Shown here: positions 11,501 through 25,493 of the stretch, in pieces
How the letters are laid out: the number at the start of each line of letters is the position of its first letter
How positions within the stretch are numbered: position 1 is the stretch's first letter
NCBI GenBank assembly: GCA_035610365.1
Contig: CM069434.1
Span: 125,234,895-125,298,894, forward strand
Length of the DNA stretch: 64,000 bases
From: Aquatica leii
Lineage: Eukaryota; Arthropoda; Insecta; Coleoptera; Lampyridae
Direction: 5' to 3'
The notes under the pieces: generated by a model
What the model was told of the DNA's origin: nothing
What the model saw: only the letters and a program-made list of their open reading frames with translations
The model's database searches: none
Translations under genes and position numbers: made by a program

Positions 11501-14500
11501 CATTTACGGACTCATTCCAGTCTGTGATTGTGACTATTGTGAGTAAAATCAGTAAAATGGATTTAGTAAAGGTAAAACACATTTATATTATAAATCTTAC
11601 GAATGAATTAATCAGAACCTGTACAATCGAGTCAATGCAAATAAATCGCTTATTTTAGAAACCAACATCTTTGATGTATTAAAGAAAAATAACATCCCAC
11701 CCCACAACTTCCTAATCATTCTTACATTCCAGACCGGTTTAAGCATTTTGCATTTACGGACTCATTCCAGTCTGTGATTGTGACTATTGTGAGTAAAATC
11801 AGTAAAATGGATTTAGTAAAGGTAAAACACATTTATATTATAAATCTTACGAATGAATTAATCAGAACCTGTACAATCGAGTCAATGCAAATAAATCGCT
11901 TATTTTAGAAACCAACATCTTTGATGTATTAAAGAAAAATAACATCCCACCCCACAACTTCCTAATCATTCTTACATTCCAGACCGGTTTAAGCATTTTG
12001 CATTTACGGACTCATTCCAGTCTGTGATTGTGACTATTGTGAGTAAAATCAGTAAAATGGATTTAGTAAAGGTAAAACACATTTATATTATAAATCTTAC
12101 GAATGAATTAATCAGAACCTGTACAATCGAGTCAATGCAAATAAATCGCTTATTTTAGAAACCAACATCTTTGATGTATTAAAGAAAAATAACATCCCAC
12201 CCCACAACTTCCTAATCATTCTTACATTCCAGACCGGTTTAAGCATTTTGCATTTACGGACTCATTCCAGTCTGTGATTGTGACTATTGTGAGTAAAATC
12301 AGTAAAATGGATTTAGTAAAGGTAAAACACATTTATATTATAAATCTTACGAATGAATTAATCAGAACCTGTACAATCGAGTCAATGCAAATAAATCGCT
12401 TATTTTAGAAACCAACATCTTTGATGTATTAAAGAAAAATAACATCCCACCCCACAACTTCCTAATCATTCTTACATTCCAGACCGGTTTAAGCATTTTG
12501 CATTTACGGACTCATTCCAGTCTGTGATTGTGACTATTGTGAGTAAAATCAGTAAAATGGATTTAGTAAAGGTAAAACACATTTATATTATAAATCTTAC
12601 GAATGAATTAATCAGAACCTGTACAATCGAGTCAATGCAAATAAATCGCTTATTTTAGAAACCAACATCTTTGATGTATTAAAGAAAAATAACATCCCAC
12701 CCCACAACTTCCTAATCATTCTTACATTCCAGACCGGTTTAAGCATTTTGCATTTACGGACTCATTCCAGTCTGTGATTGTGACTATTGTGAGTAAAATC
12801 AGTAAAATGGATTTAGTAAAGGTAAAACACATTTATATTATAAATCTTACGAATGAATTAATCAGAACCTGTACAATCGAGTCAATGCAAATAAATCGCT
12901 TATTTTAGAAACCAACATCTTTGATGTATTAAAGAAAAATAACATCCCACCCCACAACTTCCTAATCATTCTTACATTCCAGACCGGTTTAAGCATTTTG
13001 CATTTACGGACTCATTCCAGTCTGTGATTGTGACTATTGTGAGTAAAATCAGTAAAATGGATTTAGTAAAGGTAAAACACATTTATATTATAAATCTTAC
13101 GAATGAATTAATCAGAACCTGTACAATCGAGTCAATGCAAATAAATCGCTTATTTTAGAAACCAACATCTTTGATGTATTAAAGAAAAATAACATCCCAC
13201 CCCACAACTTCCTAATCATTCTTACATTCCAGACCGGTTTAAGCATTTTGCATTTACGGACTCATTCCAGTCTGTGATTGTGACTATTGTGAGTAAAATC
13301 AGTAAAATGGATTTAGTAAAGGTAAAACACATTTATATTATAAATCTTACGAATGAATTAATCAGAACCTGTACAATCGAGTCAATGCAAATAAATCGCT
13401 TATTTTAGAAACCAACATCTTTGATGTATTAAAGAAAAATAACATCCCACCCCACAACTTCCTAATCATTCTTACATTCCAGACCGGTTTAAGCATTTTG
13501 CATTTACGGACTCATTCCAGTCTGTGATTGTGACTATTGTGAGTAAAATCAGTAAAATGGATTTAGTAAAGGTAAAACACATTTATATTATAAATCTTAC
13601 GAATGAATTAATCAGAACCTGTACAATCGAGTCAATGCAAATAAATCGCTTATTTTAGAAACCAACATCTTTGATGTATTAAAGAAAAATAACATCCCAC
13701 CCCACAACTTCCTAATCATTCTTACATTCCAGACCGGTTTAAGCATTTTGCATTTACGGACTCATTCCAGTCTGTGATTGTGACTATTGTGAGTAAAATC
13801 AGTAAAATGGATTTAGTAAAGGTAAAACACATTTATATTATAAATCTTACGAATGAATTAATCAGAACCTGTACAATCGAGTCAATGCAAATAAATCGCT
13901 TATTTTAGAAACCAACATCTTTGATGTATTAAAGAAAAATAACATCCCACCCCACAACTTCCTAATCATTCTTACATTCCAGACCGGTTTAAGCATTTTG
14001 CATTTACGGACTCATTCCAGTCTGTGATTGTGACTATTGTGAGTAAAATCAGTAAAATGGATTTAGTAAAGGTAAAACACATTTATATTATAAATCTTAC
14101 GAATGAATTAATCAGAACCTGTACAATCGAGTCAATGCAAATAAATCGCTTATTTTAGAAACCAACATCTTTGATGTATTAAAGAAAAATAACATCCCAC
14201 CCCACAACTTCCTAATCATTCTTACATTCCAGACCGGTTTAAGCATTTTGCATTTACGGACTCATTCCAGTCTGTGATTGTGACTATTGTGAGTAAAATC
14301 AGTAAAATGGATTTAGTAAAGGTAAAACACATTTATATTATAAATCTTACGAATGAATTAATCAGAACCTGTACAATCGAGTCAATGCAAATAAATCGCT
14401 TATTTTAGAAACCAACATCTTTGATGTATTAAAGAAAAATAACATCCCACCCCACAACTTCCTAATCATTCTTACATTCCAGACCGGTTTAAGCATTTTG

Positions 14501-17500
14501 CATTTACGGACTCATTCCAGTCTGTGATTGTGACTATTGTGAGTAAAATCAGTAAAATGGATTTAGTAAAGGTAAAACACATTTATATTATAAATCTTAC
14601 GAATGAATTAATCAGAACCTGTACAATCGAGTCAATGCAAATAAATCGCTTATTTTAGAAACCAACATCTTTGATGTATTAAAGAAAAATAACATCCCAC
14701 CCCACAACTTCCTAATCATTCTTACATTCCAGACCGGTTTAAGCATTTTGCATTTACGGACTCATTCCAGTCTGTGATTGTGACTATTGTGAGTAAAATC
14801 AGTAAAATGGATTTAGTAAAGGTAAAACACATTTATATTATAAATCTTACGAATGAATTAATCAGAACCTGTACAATCGAGTCAATGCAAATAAATCGCT
14901 TATTTTAGAAACCAACATCTTTGATGTATTAAAGAAAAATAACATCCCACCCCACAACTTCCTAATCATTCTTACATTCCAGACCGGTTTAAGCATTTTG
15001 CATTTACGGACTCATTCCAGTCTGTGATTGTGACTATTGTGAGTAAAATCAGTAAAATGGATTTAGTAAAGGTAAAACACATTTATATTATAAATCTTAC
15101 GAATGAATTAATCAGAACCTGTACAATCGAGTCAATGCAAATAAATCGCTTATTTTAGAAACCAACATCTTTGATGTATTAAAGAAAAATAACATCCCAC
15201 CCCACAACTTCCTAATCATTCTTACATTCCAGACCGGTTTAAGCATTTTGCATTTACGGACTCATTCCAGTCTGTGATTGTGACTATTGTGAGTAAAATC
15301 AGTAAAATGGATTTAGTAAAGGTAAAACACATTTATATTATAAATCTTACGAATGAATTAATCAGAACCTGTACAATCGAGTCAATGCAAATAAATCGCT
15401 TATTTTAGAAACCAACATCTTTGATGTATTAAAGAAAAATAACATCCCACCCCACAACTTCCTAATCATTCTTACATTCCAGACCGGTTTAAGCATTTTG
15501 CATTTACGGACTCATTCCAGTCTGTGATTGTGACTATTGTGAGTAAAATCAGTAAAATGGATTTAGTAAAGGTAAAACACATTTATATTATAAATCTTAC
15601 GAATGAATTAATCAGAACCTGTACAATCGAGTCAATGCAAATAAATCGCTTATTTTAGAAACCAACATCTTTGATGTATTAAAGAAAAATAACATCCCAC
15701 CCCACAACTTCCTAATCATTCTTACATTCCAGACCGGTTTAAGCATTTTGCATTTACGGACTCATTCCAGTCTGTGATTGTGACTATTGTGAGTAAAATC
15801 AGTAAAATGGATTTAGTAAAGGTAAAACACATTTATATTATAAATCTTACGAATGAATTAATCAGAACCTGTACAATCGAGTCAATGCAAATAAATCGCT
15901 TATTTTAGAAACCAACATCTTTGATGTATTAAAGAAAAATAACATCCCACCCCACAACTTCCTAATCATTCTTACATTCCAGACCGGTTTAAGCATTTTG
16001 CATTTACGGACTCATTCCAGTCTGTGATTGTGACTATTGTGAGTAAAATCAGTAAAATGGATTTAGTAAAGGTAAAACACATTTATATTATAAATCTTAC
16101 GAATGAATTAATCAGAACCTGTACAATCGAGTCAATGCAAATAAATCGCTTATTTTAGAAACCAACATCTTTGATGTATTAAAGAAAAATAACATCCCAC
16201 CCCACAACTTCCTAATCATTCTTACATTCCAGACCGGTTTAAGCATTTTGCATTTACGGACTCATTCCAGTCTGTGATTGTGACTATTGTGAGTAAAATC
16301 AGTAAAATGGATTTAGTAAAGGTAAAACACATTTATATTATAAATCTTACGAATGAATTAATCAGAACCTGTACAATCGAGTCAATGCAAATAAATCGCT
16401 TATTTTAGAAACCAACATCTTTGATGTATTAAAGAAAAATAACATCCCACCCCACAACTTCCTAATCATTCTTACATTCCAGACCGGTTTAAGCATTTTG
16501 CATTTACGGACTCATTCCAGTCTGTGATTGTGACTATTGTGAGTAAAATCAGTAAAATGGATTTAGTAAAGGTAAAACACATTTATATTATAAATCTTAC
16601 GAATGAATTAATCAGAACCTGTACAATCGAGTCAATGCAAATAAATCGCTTATTTTAGAAACCAACATCTTTGATGTATTAAAGAAAAATAACATCCCAC
16701 CCCACAACTTCCTAATCATTCTTACATTCCAGACCGGTTTAAGCATTTTGCATTTACGGACTCATTCCAGTCTGTGATTGTGACTATTGTGAGTAAAATC
16801 AGTAAAATGGATTTAGTAAAGGTAAAACACATTTATATTATAAATCTTACGAATGAATTAATCAGAACCTGTACAATCGAGTCAATGCAAATAAATCGCT
16901 TATTTTAGAAACCAACATCTTTGATGTATTAAAGAAAAATAACATCCCACCCCACAACTTCCTAATCATTCTTACATTCCAGACCGGTTTAAGCATTTTG
17001 CATTTACGGACTCATTCCAGTCTGTGATTGTGACTATTGTGAGTAAAATCAGTAAAATGGATTTAGTAAAGGTAAAACACATTTATATTATAAATCTTAC
17101 GAATGAATTAATCAGAACCTGTACAATCGAGTCAATGCAAATAAATCGCTTATTTTAGAAACCAACATCTTTGATGTATTAAAGAAAAATAACATCCCAC
17201 CCCACAACTTCCTAATCATTCTTACATTCCAGACCGGTTTAAGCATTTTGCATTTACGGACTCATTCCAGTCTGTGATTGTGACTATTGTGAGTAAAATC
17301 AGTAAAATGGATTTAGTAAAGGTAAAACACATTTATATTATAAATCTTACGAATGAATTAATCAGAACCTGTACAATCGAGTCAATGCAAATAAATCGCT
17401 TATTTTAGAAACCAACATCTTTGATGTATTAAAGAAAAATAACATCCCACCCCACAACTTCCTAATCATTCTTACATTCCAGACCGGTTTAAGCATTTTG

Positions 17501-18751
17501 CATTTACGGACTCATTCCAGTCTGTGATTGTGACTATTGTGAGTAAAATCAGTAAAATGGATTTAGTAAAGGTAAAACACATTTATATTATAAATCTTAC
17601 GAATGAATTAATCAGAACCTGTACAATCGAGTCAATGCAAATAAATCGCTTATTTTAGAAACCAACATCTTTGATGTATTAAAGAAAAATAACATCCCAC
17701 CCCACAACTTCCTAATCATTCTTACATTCCAGACCGGTTTAAGCATTTTGCATTTACGGACTCATTCCAGTCTGTGATTGTGACTATTGTGAGTAAAATC
17801 AGTAAAATGGATTTAGTAAAGGTAAAACACATTTATATTATAAATCTTACGAATGAATTAATCAGAACCTGTACAATCGAGTCAATGCAAATAAATCGCT
17901 TATTTTAGAAACCAACATCTTTGATGTATTAAAGAAAAATAACATCCCACCCCACAACTTCCTAATCATTCTTACATTCCAGACCGGTTTAAGCATTTTG
18001 CATTTACGGACTCATTCCAGTCTGTGATTGTGACTATTGTGAGTAAAATCAGTAAAATGGATTTAGTAAAGGTAAAACACATTTATATTATAAATCTTAC
18101 GAATGAATTAATCAGAACCTGTACAATCGAGTCAATGCAAATAAATCGCTTATTTTAGAAACCAACATCTTTGATGTATTAAAGAAAAATAACATCCCAC
18201 CCCACAACTTCCTAATCATTCTTACATTCCAGACCGGTTTAAGCATTTTGCATTTACGGACTCATTCCAGTCTGTGATTGTGACTATTGTGAGTAAAATC
18301 AGTAAAATGGATTTAGTAAAGGTAAAACACATTTATATTATAAATCTTACGAATGAATTAATCAGAACCTGTACAATCGAGTCAATGCAAATAAATCGCT
18401 TATTTTAGAAACCAACATCTTTGATGTATTAAAGAAAAATAACATCCCACCCCACAACTTCCTAATCATTCTTACATTCCAGACCGGTTTAAGCATTTTG
18501 CATTTACGGACTCATTCCAGTCTGTGATTGTGACTATTGTGAGTAAAATCAGTAAAATGGATTTAGTAAAGGTAAAACACATTTATATTATAAATCTTAC
18601 GAATGAATTAATCAGAACCTGTACAATCGAGTCAATGCAAATAAATCGCTTATTTTAGAAACCAACATCTTTGATGTATTAAAGAAAAATAACATCCCAC
18701 CCCACAACTTCCTAATCATTCTTACATTCCAGACCGGTTTAAGCATTTTGC
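2502..18751. repeat. 65 consecutive identical monomers, 16.25 kb
   Basis: From the end of the variant monomer at 2251 to the start of the variant monomer at 18752 I find 65 copies in a row with the same sequence and the same length of 250. A single-base indel anywhere would shift the line phase, and none does. Single substitutions were checked by reading, so one could have escaped. The run is comparable in length to common long accurate reads, so it is a place where copy number in an assembly may be uncertain. Confidence 0.9.
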
Positions 18752-19002
18752 ATTTACGGACTCATTCCAGTCTGTGATTGTGACTATTGTGAGTAAAATC
18801 AGTAAAATGGATTTAGTAAAGGTAAAACACATTTATGTTTATAAATCTTACGAATGAATTAATCAGAACCTGTACAATCGAGTCAATGCAAATAAATCGC
18901 TTATTTTAGAAACCAACATCTTTGATGTATTAAAGAAAAATAACATCCCACCCCACAACTTCCTAATCATTCTTACATTCCAGACCGGTTTAAGCATTTT
19001 GC
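18752..19002. repeat. Variant monomer, allele C (251 bp), at the edge of the perfect block
   Basis: The inverted repeat reads ATTTATGTTTATAAAT, a one-base gain. It has the G start of allele B and the TATAAAT end of the consensus, so it looks intermediate between them. It ends the 16.25-kb perfect run. Eight canonical monomers follow (19003-21002) before the diverged monomer. Confidence 0.92.
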
Positions 19003-21002
19003 ATTTACGGACTCATTCCAGTCTGTGATTGTGACTATTGTGAGTAAAATCAGTAAAATGGATTTAGTAAAGGTAAAACACATTTATATTATAAATCTTA
19101 CGAATGAATTAATCAGAACCTGTACAATCGAGTCAATGCAAATAAATCGCTTATTTTAGAAACCAACATCTTTGATGTATTAAAGAAAAATAACATCCCA
19201 CCCCACAACTTCCTAATCATTCTTACATTCCAGACCGGTTTAAGCATTTTGCATTTACGGACTCATTCCAGTCTGTGATTGTGACTATTGTGAGTAAAAT
19301 CAGTAAAATGGATTTAGTAAAGGTAAAACACATTTATATTATAAATCTTACGAATGAATTAATCAGAACCTGTACAATCGAGTCAATGCAAATAAATCGC
19401 TTATTTTAGAAACCAACATCTTTGATGTATTAAAGAAAAATAACATCCCACCCCACAACTTCCTAATCATTCTTACATTCCAGACCGGTTTAAGCATTTT
19501 GCATTTACGGACTCATTCCAGTCTGTGATTGTGACTATTGTGAGTAAAATCAGTAAAATGGATTTAGTAAAGGTAAAACACATTTATATTATAAATCTTA
19601 CGAATGAATTAATCAGAACCTGTACAATCGAGTCAATGCAAATAAATCGCTTATTTTAGAAACCAACATCTTTGATGTATTAAAGAAAAATAACATCCCA
19701 CCCCACAACTTCCTAATCATTCTTACATTCCAGACCGGTTTAAGCATTTTGCATTTACGGACTCATTCCAGTCTGTGATTGTGACTATTGTGAGTAAAAT
19801 CAGTAAAATGGATTTAGTAAAGGTAAAACACATTTATATTATAAATCTTACGAATGAATTAATCAGAACCTGTACAATCGAGTCAATGCAAATAAATCGC
19901 TTATTTTAGAAACCAACATCTTTGATGTATTAAAGAAAAATAACATCCCACCCCACAACTTCCTAATCATTCTTACATTCCAGACCGGTTTAAGCATTTT
20001 GCATTTACGGACTCATTCCAGTCTGTGATTGTGACTATTGTGAGTAAAATCAGTAAAATGGATTTAGTAAAGGTAAAACACATTTATATTATAAATCTTA
20101 CGAATGAATTAATCAGAACCTGTACAATCGAGTCAATGCAAATAAATCGCTTATTTTAGAAACCAACATCTTTGATGTATTAAAGAAAAATAACATCCCA
20201 CCCCACAACTTCCTAATCATTCTTACATTCCAGACCGGTTTAAGCATTTTGCATTTACGGACTCATTCCAGTCTGTGATTGTGACTATTGTGAGTAAAAT
20301 CAGTAAAATGGATTTAGTAAAGGTAAAACACATTTATATTATAAATCTTACGAATGAATTAATCAGAACCTGTACAATCGAGTCAATGCAAATAAATCGC
20401 TTATTTTAGAAACCAACATCTTTGATGTATTAAAGAAAAATAACATCCCACCCCACAACTTCCTAATCATTCTTACATTCCAGACCGGTTTAAGCATTTT
20501 GCATTTACGGACTCATTCCAGTCTGTGATTGTGACTATTGTGAGTAAAATCAGTAAAATGGATTTAGTAAAGGTAAAACACATTTATATTATAAATCTTA
20601 CGAATGAATTAATCAGAACCTGTACAATCGAGTCAATGCAAATAAATCGCTTATTTTAGAAACCAACATCTTTGATGTATTAAAGAAAAATAACATCCCA
20701 CCCCACAACTTCCTAATCATTCTTACATTCCAGACCGGTTTAAGCATTTTGCATTTACGGACTCATTCCAGTCTGTGATTGTGACTATTGTGAGTAAAAT
20801 CAGTAAAATGGATTTAGTAAAGGTAAAACACATTTATATTATAAATCTTACGAATGAATTAATCAGAACCTGTACAATCGAGTCAATGCAAATAAATCGC
20901 TTATTTTAGAAACCAACATCTTTGATGTATTAAAGAAAAATAACATCCCACCCCACAACTTCCTAATCATTCTTACATTCCAGACCGGTTTAAGCATTTT
21001 GC
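19003..21002. repeat. Eight canonical monomers between two variants
   Basis: All eight units are 250 bp with the consensus sequence. Together with 18752-19002 and 21003-21241 they form the transition between the near-perfect left block and the variant-rich right block. Confidence 0.88.
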
Positions 21003-21241
21003 ATTTACGAACTCATTCCAGTCTGTGATTGTGAGTATAGCAGCAATGGATTTAGAAAAGGTAAAACACATTTATGTTTTTAAATCTTACGAATGAATTA
21101 ATCAGAACCTGTACAATCGAGTCAATGCAAATAAATCGCTTATTTTAGAAACCAACATCTTTGATGTATTAAAGAAAAATAACATCCCACCCCACAACTT
21201 CCTAATCATTCTTACATTCCAGACCGGTTTAAGCATTTTGC
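21003..21241. repeat. Most diverged monomer (239 bp), lacks one 9-bp duplication
   Basis: Differences are confined to the first ~90 bases. They are G to A at monomer position 8; a single ATTGTGAGT where the consensus has ATTGTGACT plus ATTGTGAGT; then ATAGCAGCAATGG in place of a 16-base AT-rich stretch containing AGTAAAATGG; T to A at position 66; and allele B at the inverted repeat. Net loss is 11 bases. From the AAATCTTACG after the variable spot to the end it matches the consensus. This mosaic (divergent left third, standard right part) suggests a crossover or conversion junction between two satellite subfamilies. Because it lacks the duplication and carries B, it may preserve an older monomer form. 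A local deletion with secondary change is the alternative. Confidence 0.93.
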
Positions 21242-24200
21242 ATTTACGGACTCATTCCAGTCTGTGATTGTGACTATTGTGAGTAAAATCAGTAAAATGG
21301 ATTTAGTAAAGGTAAAACACATTTATATTATAAATCTTACGAATGAATTAATCAGAACCTGTACAATCGAGTCAATGCAAATAAATCGCTTATTTTAGAA
21401 ACCAACATCTTTGATGTATTAAAGAAAAATAACATCCCACCCCACAACTTCCTAATCATTCTTACATTCCAGACCGGTTTAAGCATTTTGCATTTACGGA
21501 CTCATTCCAGTCTGTGATTGTGACTATTGTGAGTAAAATCAGTAAAATGGATTTAGTAAAGGTAAAACACATTTATATTATAAATCTTACGAATGAATTA
21601 ATCAGAACCTGTACAATCGAGTCAATGCAAATAAATCGCTTATTTTAGAAACCAACATCTTTGATGTATTAAAGAAAAATAACATCCCACCCCACAACTT
21701 CCTAATCATTCTTACATTCCAGACCGGTTTAAGCATTTTGCATTTACGGACTCATTCCAGTCTGTGATTGTGACTATTGTGAGTAAAATCAGTAAAATGG
21801 ATTTAGTAAAGGTAAAACACATTTATGTTTTTAAATCTTACGAATGAATTAATCAGAACCTGTACAATCGAGTCAATGCAAATAAATCGCTTATTTTAGA
21901 AACCAACATCTTTGATGTATTAAAGAAAAATAACATCCCACCCCACAACTTCCTAATCATTCTTACATTCCAGACCGGTTTAAGCATTTTGCATTTACGG
22001 ACTCATTCCAGTCTGTGATTGTGACTATTGTGAGTAAAATCAGTAAAATGGATTTAGTAAAGGTAAAACACATTTATATTATAAATCTTACGAATGAATT
22101 AATCAGAACCTGTACAATCGAGTCAATGCAAATAAATCGCTTATTTTAGAAACCAACATCTTTGATGTATTAAAGAAAAATAACATCCCACCCCACAACT
22201 TCCTAATCATTCTTACATTCCAGACCGGTTTAAGCATTTTGCATTTACGGACTCATTCCAGTCTGTGATTGTGACTATTGTGAGTAAAATCAGTAAAATG
22301 GATTTAGTAAAGGTAAAACACATTTATATTATAAATCTTACGAATGAATTAATCAGAACCTGTACAATCGAGTCAATGCAAATAAATCGCTTATTTTAGA
22401 AACCAACATCTTTGATGTATTAAAGAAAAATAACATCCCACCCCACAACTTCCTAATCATTCTTACATTCCAGACCGGTTTAAGCATTTTGCATTTACGG
22501 ACTCATTCCAGTCTGTGATTGTGACTATTGTGAGTAAAATCAGTAAAATGGATTTAGTAAAGGTAAAACACATTTATATTATAAATCTTACGAATGAATT
22601 AATCAGAACCTGTACAATCGAGTCAATGCAAATAAATCGCTTATTTTAGAAACCAACATCTTTGATGTATTAAAGAAAAATAACATCCCACCCCACAACT
22701 TCCTAATCATTCTTACATTCCAGACCGGTTTAAGCATTTTGCATTTACGGACTCATTCCAGTCTGTGATTGTGACTATTGTGAGTAAAATCAGTAAAATG
22801 GATTTAGTAAAGGTAAAACACATTTATATTATAAATCTTACGAATGAATTAATCAGAACCTGTACAATCGAGTCAATGCAAATAAATCGCTTATTTTAGA
22901 AACCAACATCTTTGATGTATTAAAGAAAAATAACATCCCACCCCACAACTTCCTAATCATTCTTACATTCCAGACCGGTTTAAGCATTTTGCATTTACGG
23001 ACTCATTCCAGTCTGTGATTGTGACTATTGTGAGTAAAATCAGTAAAATGGATTTAGTAAAGGTAAAACACATTTATATTATAAATCTTACGAATGAATT
23101 AATCAGAACCTGTACAATCGAGTCAATGCAAATAAATCGCTTATTTTAGAAACCAACATCTTTGATGTATTAAAGAAAAATAACATCCCACCCCACAACT
23201 TCCTAATCATTCTTACATTCCAGACCGGTTTAAGCATTTTGCATTTACGGACTCATTCCAGTCTGTGATTGTGACTATTGTGAGTAAAATCAGTAAAATG
23301 GATTTAGTAAAGGTAAAACACATTTATATTATAAATCTTACGAATGAATTAATCAGAACCTGTACAATCGAGTCAATGCAAATAAATCGCTTATTTTAGA
23401 AACCAACATCTTTGATGTATTAAAGAAAAATAACATCCCACCCCACAACTTCCTAATCATTCTTACATTCCAGACCGGTTTAAGCATTTTGCATTTACGG
23501 ACTCATTCCAGTCTGTGATTGTGACTATTGTGAGTAAAATCAGTAAAATGGATTTAGTAAAGGTAAAACACATTTATATTATAAATCTTACGAATGAATT
23601 AATCAGAACCTGTACAATCGAGTCAATGCAAATAAATCGCTTATTTTAGAAACCAACATCTTTGATGTATTAAAGAAAAATAACATCCCACCCCACAACT
23701 TCCTAATCATTCTTACATTCCAGACCGGTTTAAGCATTTTGCATTTACGGACTCATTCCAGTCTGTGATTGTGACTATTGTGAGTAAAATCAGTAAAATG
23801 GATTTAGTAAAGGTAAAACACATTTATATTATAAATCTTACGAATGAATTAATCAGAACCTGTACAATCGAGTCAATGCAAATAAATCGCTTATTTTAGA
23901 AACCAACATCTTTGATGTATTAAAGAAAAATAACATCCCACCCCACAACTTCCTAATCATTCTTACATTCCAGACCGGTTTAAGCATTTTGCATTTACGG
24001 ACTCATTCCAGTCTGTGATTGTGACTATTGTGAGTAAAATCAGTAAAATGGATTTAGTAAAGGTAAAACACATTTATATTTTAAATCTTACGAATGAATT
24101 AATCAGAACCTGTACAATCGAGTCAATGCAAATAAATCGCTTATTTTAGAAACCAACATCTTTGATGTATTAAAGAAAAATAACATCCCACCCCACAACT

Positions 24201-25243
24201 TCCTAATCATTCTTACATTCCAGACCGGTTTAAGCATTTTGCATTTACGGACTCATTCCAGTCTGTGATTGTGACTATTGTGAGTAAAATCAGTAAAATG
24301 GATTTAGTAAAGGTAAAACACATTTATATTATAAATCTTACGAATGAATTAATCAGAACCTGTACAATCGAGTCAATGCAAATAAATCGCTTATTTTAGA
24401 AACCAACATCTTTGATGTATTAAAGAAAAATAACATCCCACCCCACAACTTCCTAATCATTCTTACATTCCAGACCGGTTTAAGCATTTTGCATTTACGG
24501 ACTCATTCCAGTCTGTGATTGTGACTATTGTGAGTAAAATCAGTAAAATGGATTTAGTAAAGGTAAAACACATTTATATTATAAATCTTACGAATGAATT
24601 AATCAGAACCTGTACAATCGAGTCAATGCAAATAAATCGCTTATTTTAGAAACCAACATCTTTGATGTATTAAAGAAAAATAACATCCCACCCCACAACT
24701 TCCTAATCATTCTTACATTCCAGACCGGTTTAAGCATTTTGCATTTACGGACTCATTCCAGTCTGTGATTGTGACTATTGTGAGTAAAATCAGTAAAATG
24801 GATTTAGTAAAGGTAAAACACATTTATATTTTAAATCTTACGAATGAATTAATCAGAACCTGTACAATCGAGTCAATGCAAATAAATCGCTTATTTTAGA
24901 AACCAACATCTTTGATGTATTAAAGAAAAATAACATCCCACCCCACAACTTCCTAATCATTCTTACATTCCAGACCGGTTTAAGCATTTTGCATTTACGG
25001 ACTCATTCCAGTCTGTGATTGTGACTATTGTGAGTAAAATCAGTAAAATGGATTTAGTAAAGGTAAAACACATTTATGTTTTTAAATCTTACGAATGAAT
25101 TAATCAGAACCTGTACAATCGAGTCAATGCAAATAAATCGCTTATTTTAGAAACCAACATCTTTGATGTATTAAAGAAAAATAACATCCCACCCCACAAC
25201 TTCCTAATCATTCTTACATTCCAGACCGGTTTAAGCATTTTGC

Positions 25244-25493
25244 ATTTACGGACTCATTCCAGTCTGTGATTGTGACTATTGTGAGTAAAATCAGTAAAAT
25301 GGATTTAGTAAAGGTAAAACACATTTATATTATAAATCTTACGAATGAATTAATCAGAACCTGTACAATCGAGTCAATGCAAATAAATCGCTTATTTTAG
25401 AAACCAACATCTTTGATGTATTAAGAAAAAATAACATCCCACCCCACAACTTCCTAATCATTCTTACATTCCAGACCGGTTTAAGCATTTTGC
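25244..25493. repeat. Monomer with an AG/GA swap in the A-rich tract
   Basis: Canonical at the inverted repeat, but at 25425-25426 the consensus AG is GA, so the single G in the A-rich tract sits one base to the left. Length stays 250. It is one of only three monomers with a difference outside the inverted repeat. A homopolymer slippage pair or a consensus-calling error are both plausible. Confidence 0.9.

Larger units (their letters stand above)
1..18751. repeat. Near-perfect sub-array (75 monomers)
   Basis: Of 75 monomers only one, at 2251-2501, differs from the consensus. The contrast with the rest of the window, where about a quarter of monomers are variant, is strong. Seen directly: phase stays constant at multiples of 250 to 2501, then is offset by one base to 18752. 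Inference: either a young amplification that has not yet collected mutations, a zone of very efficient homogenisation, or an assembly or polishing product in which near-identical copies were replaced by consensus. The sequence alone cannot separate these. Confidence 0.93.
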
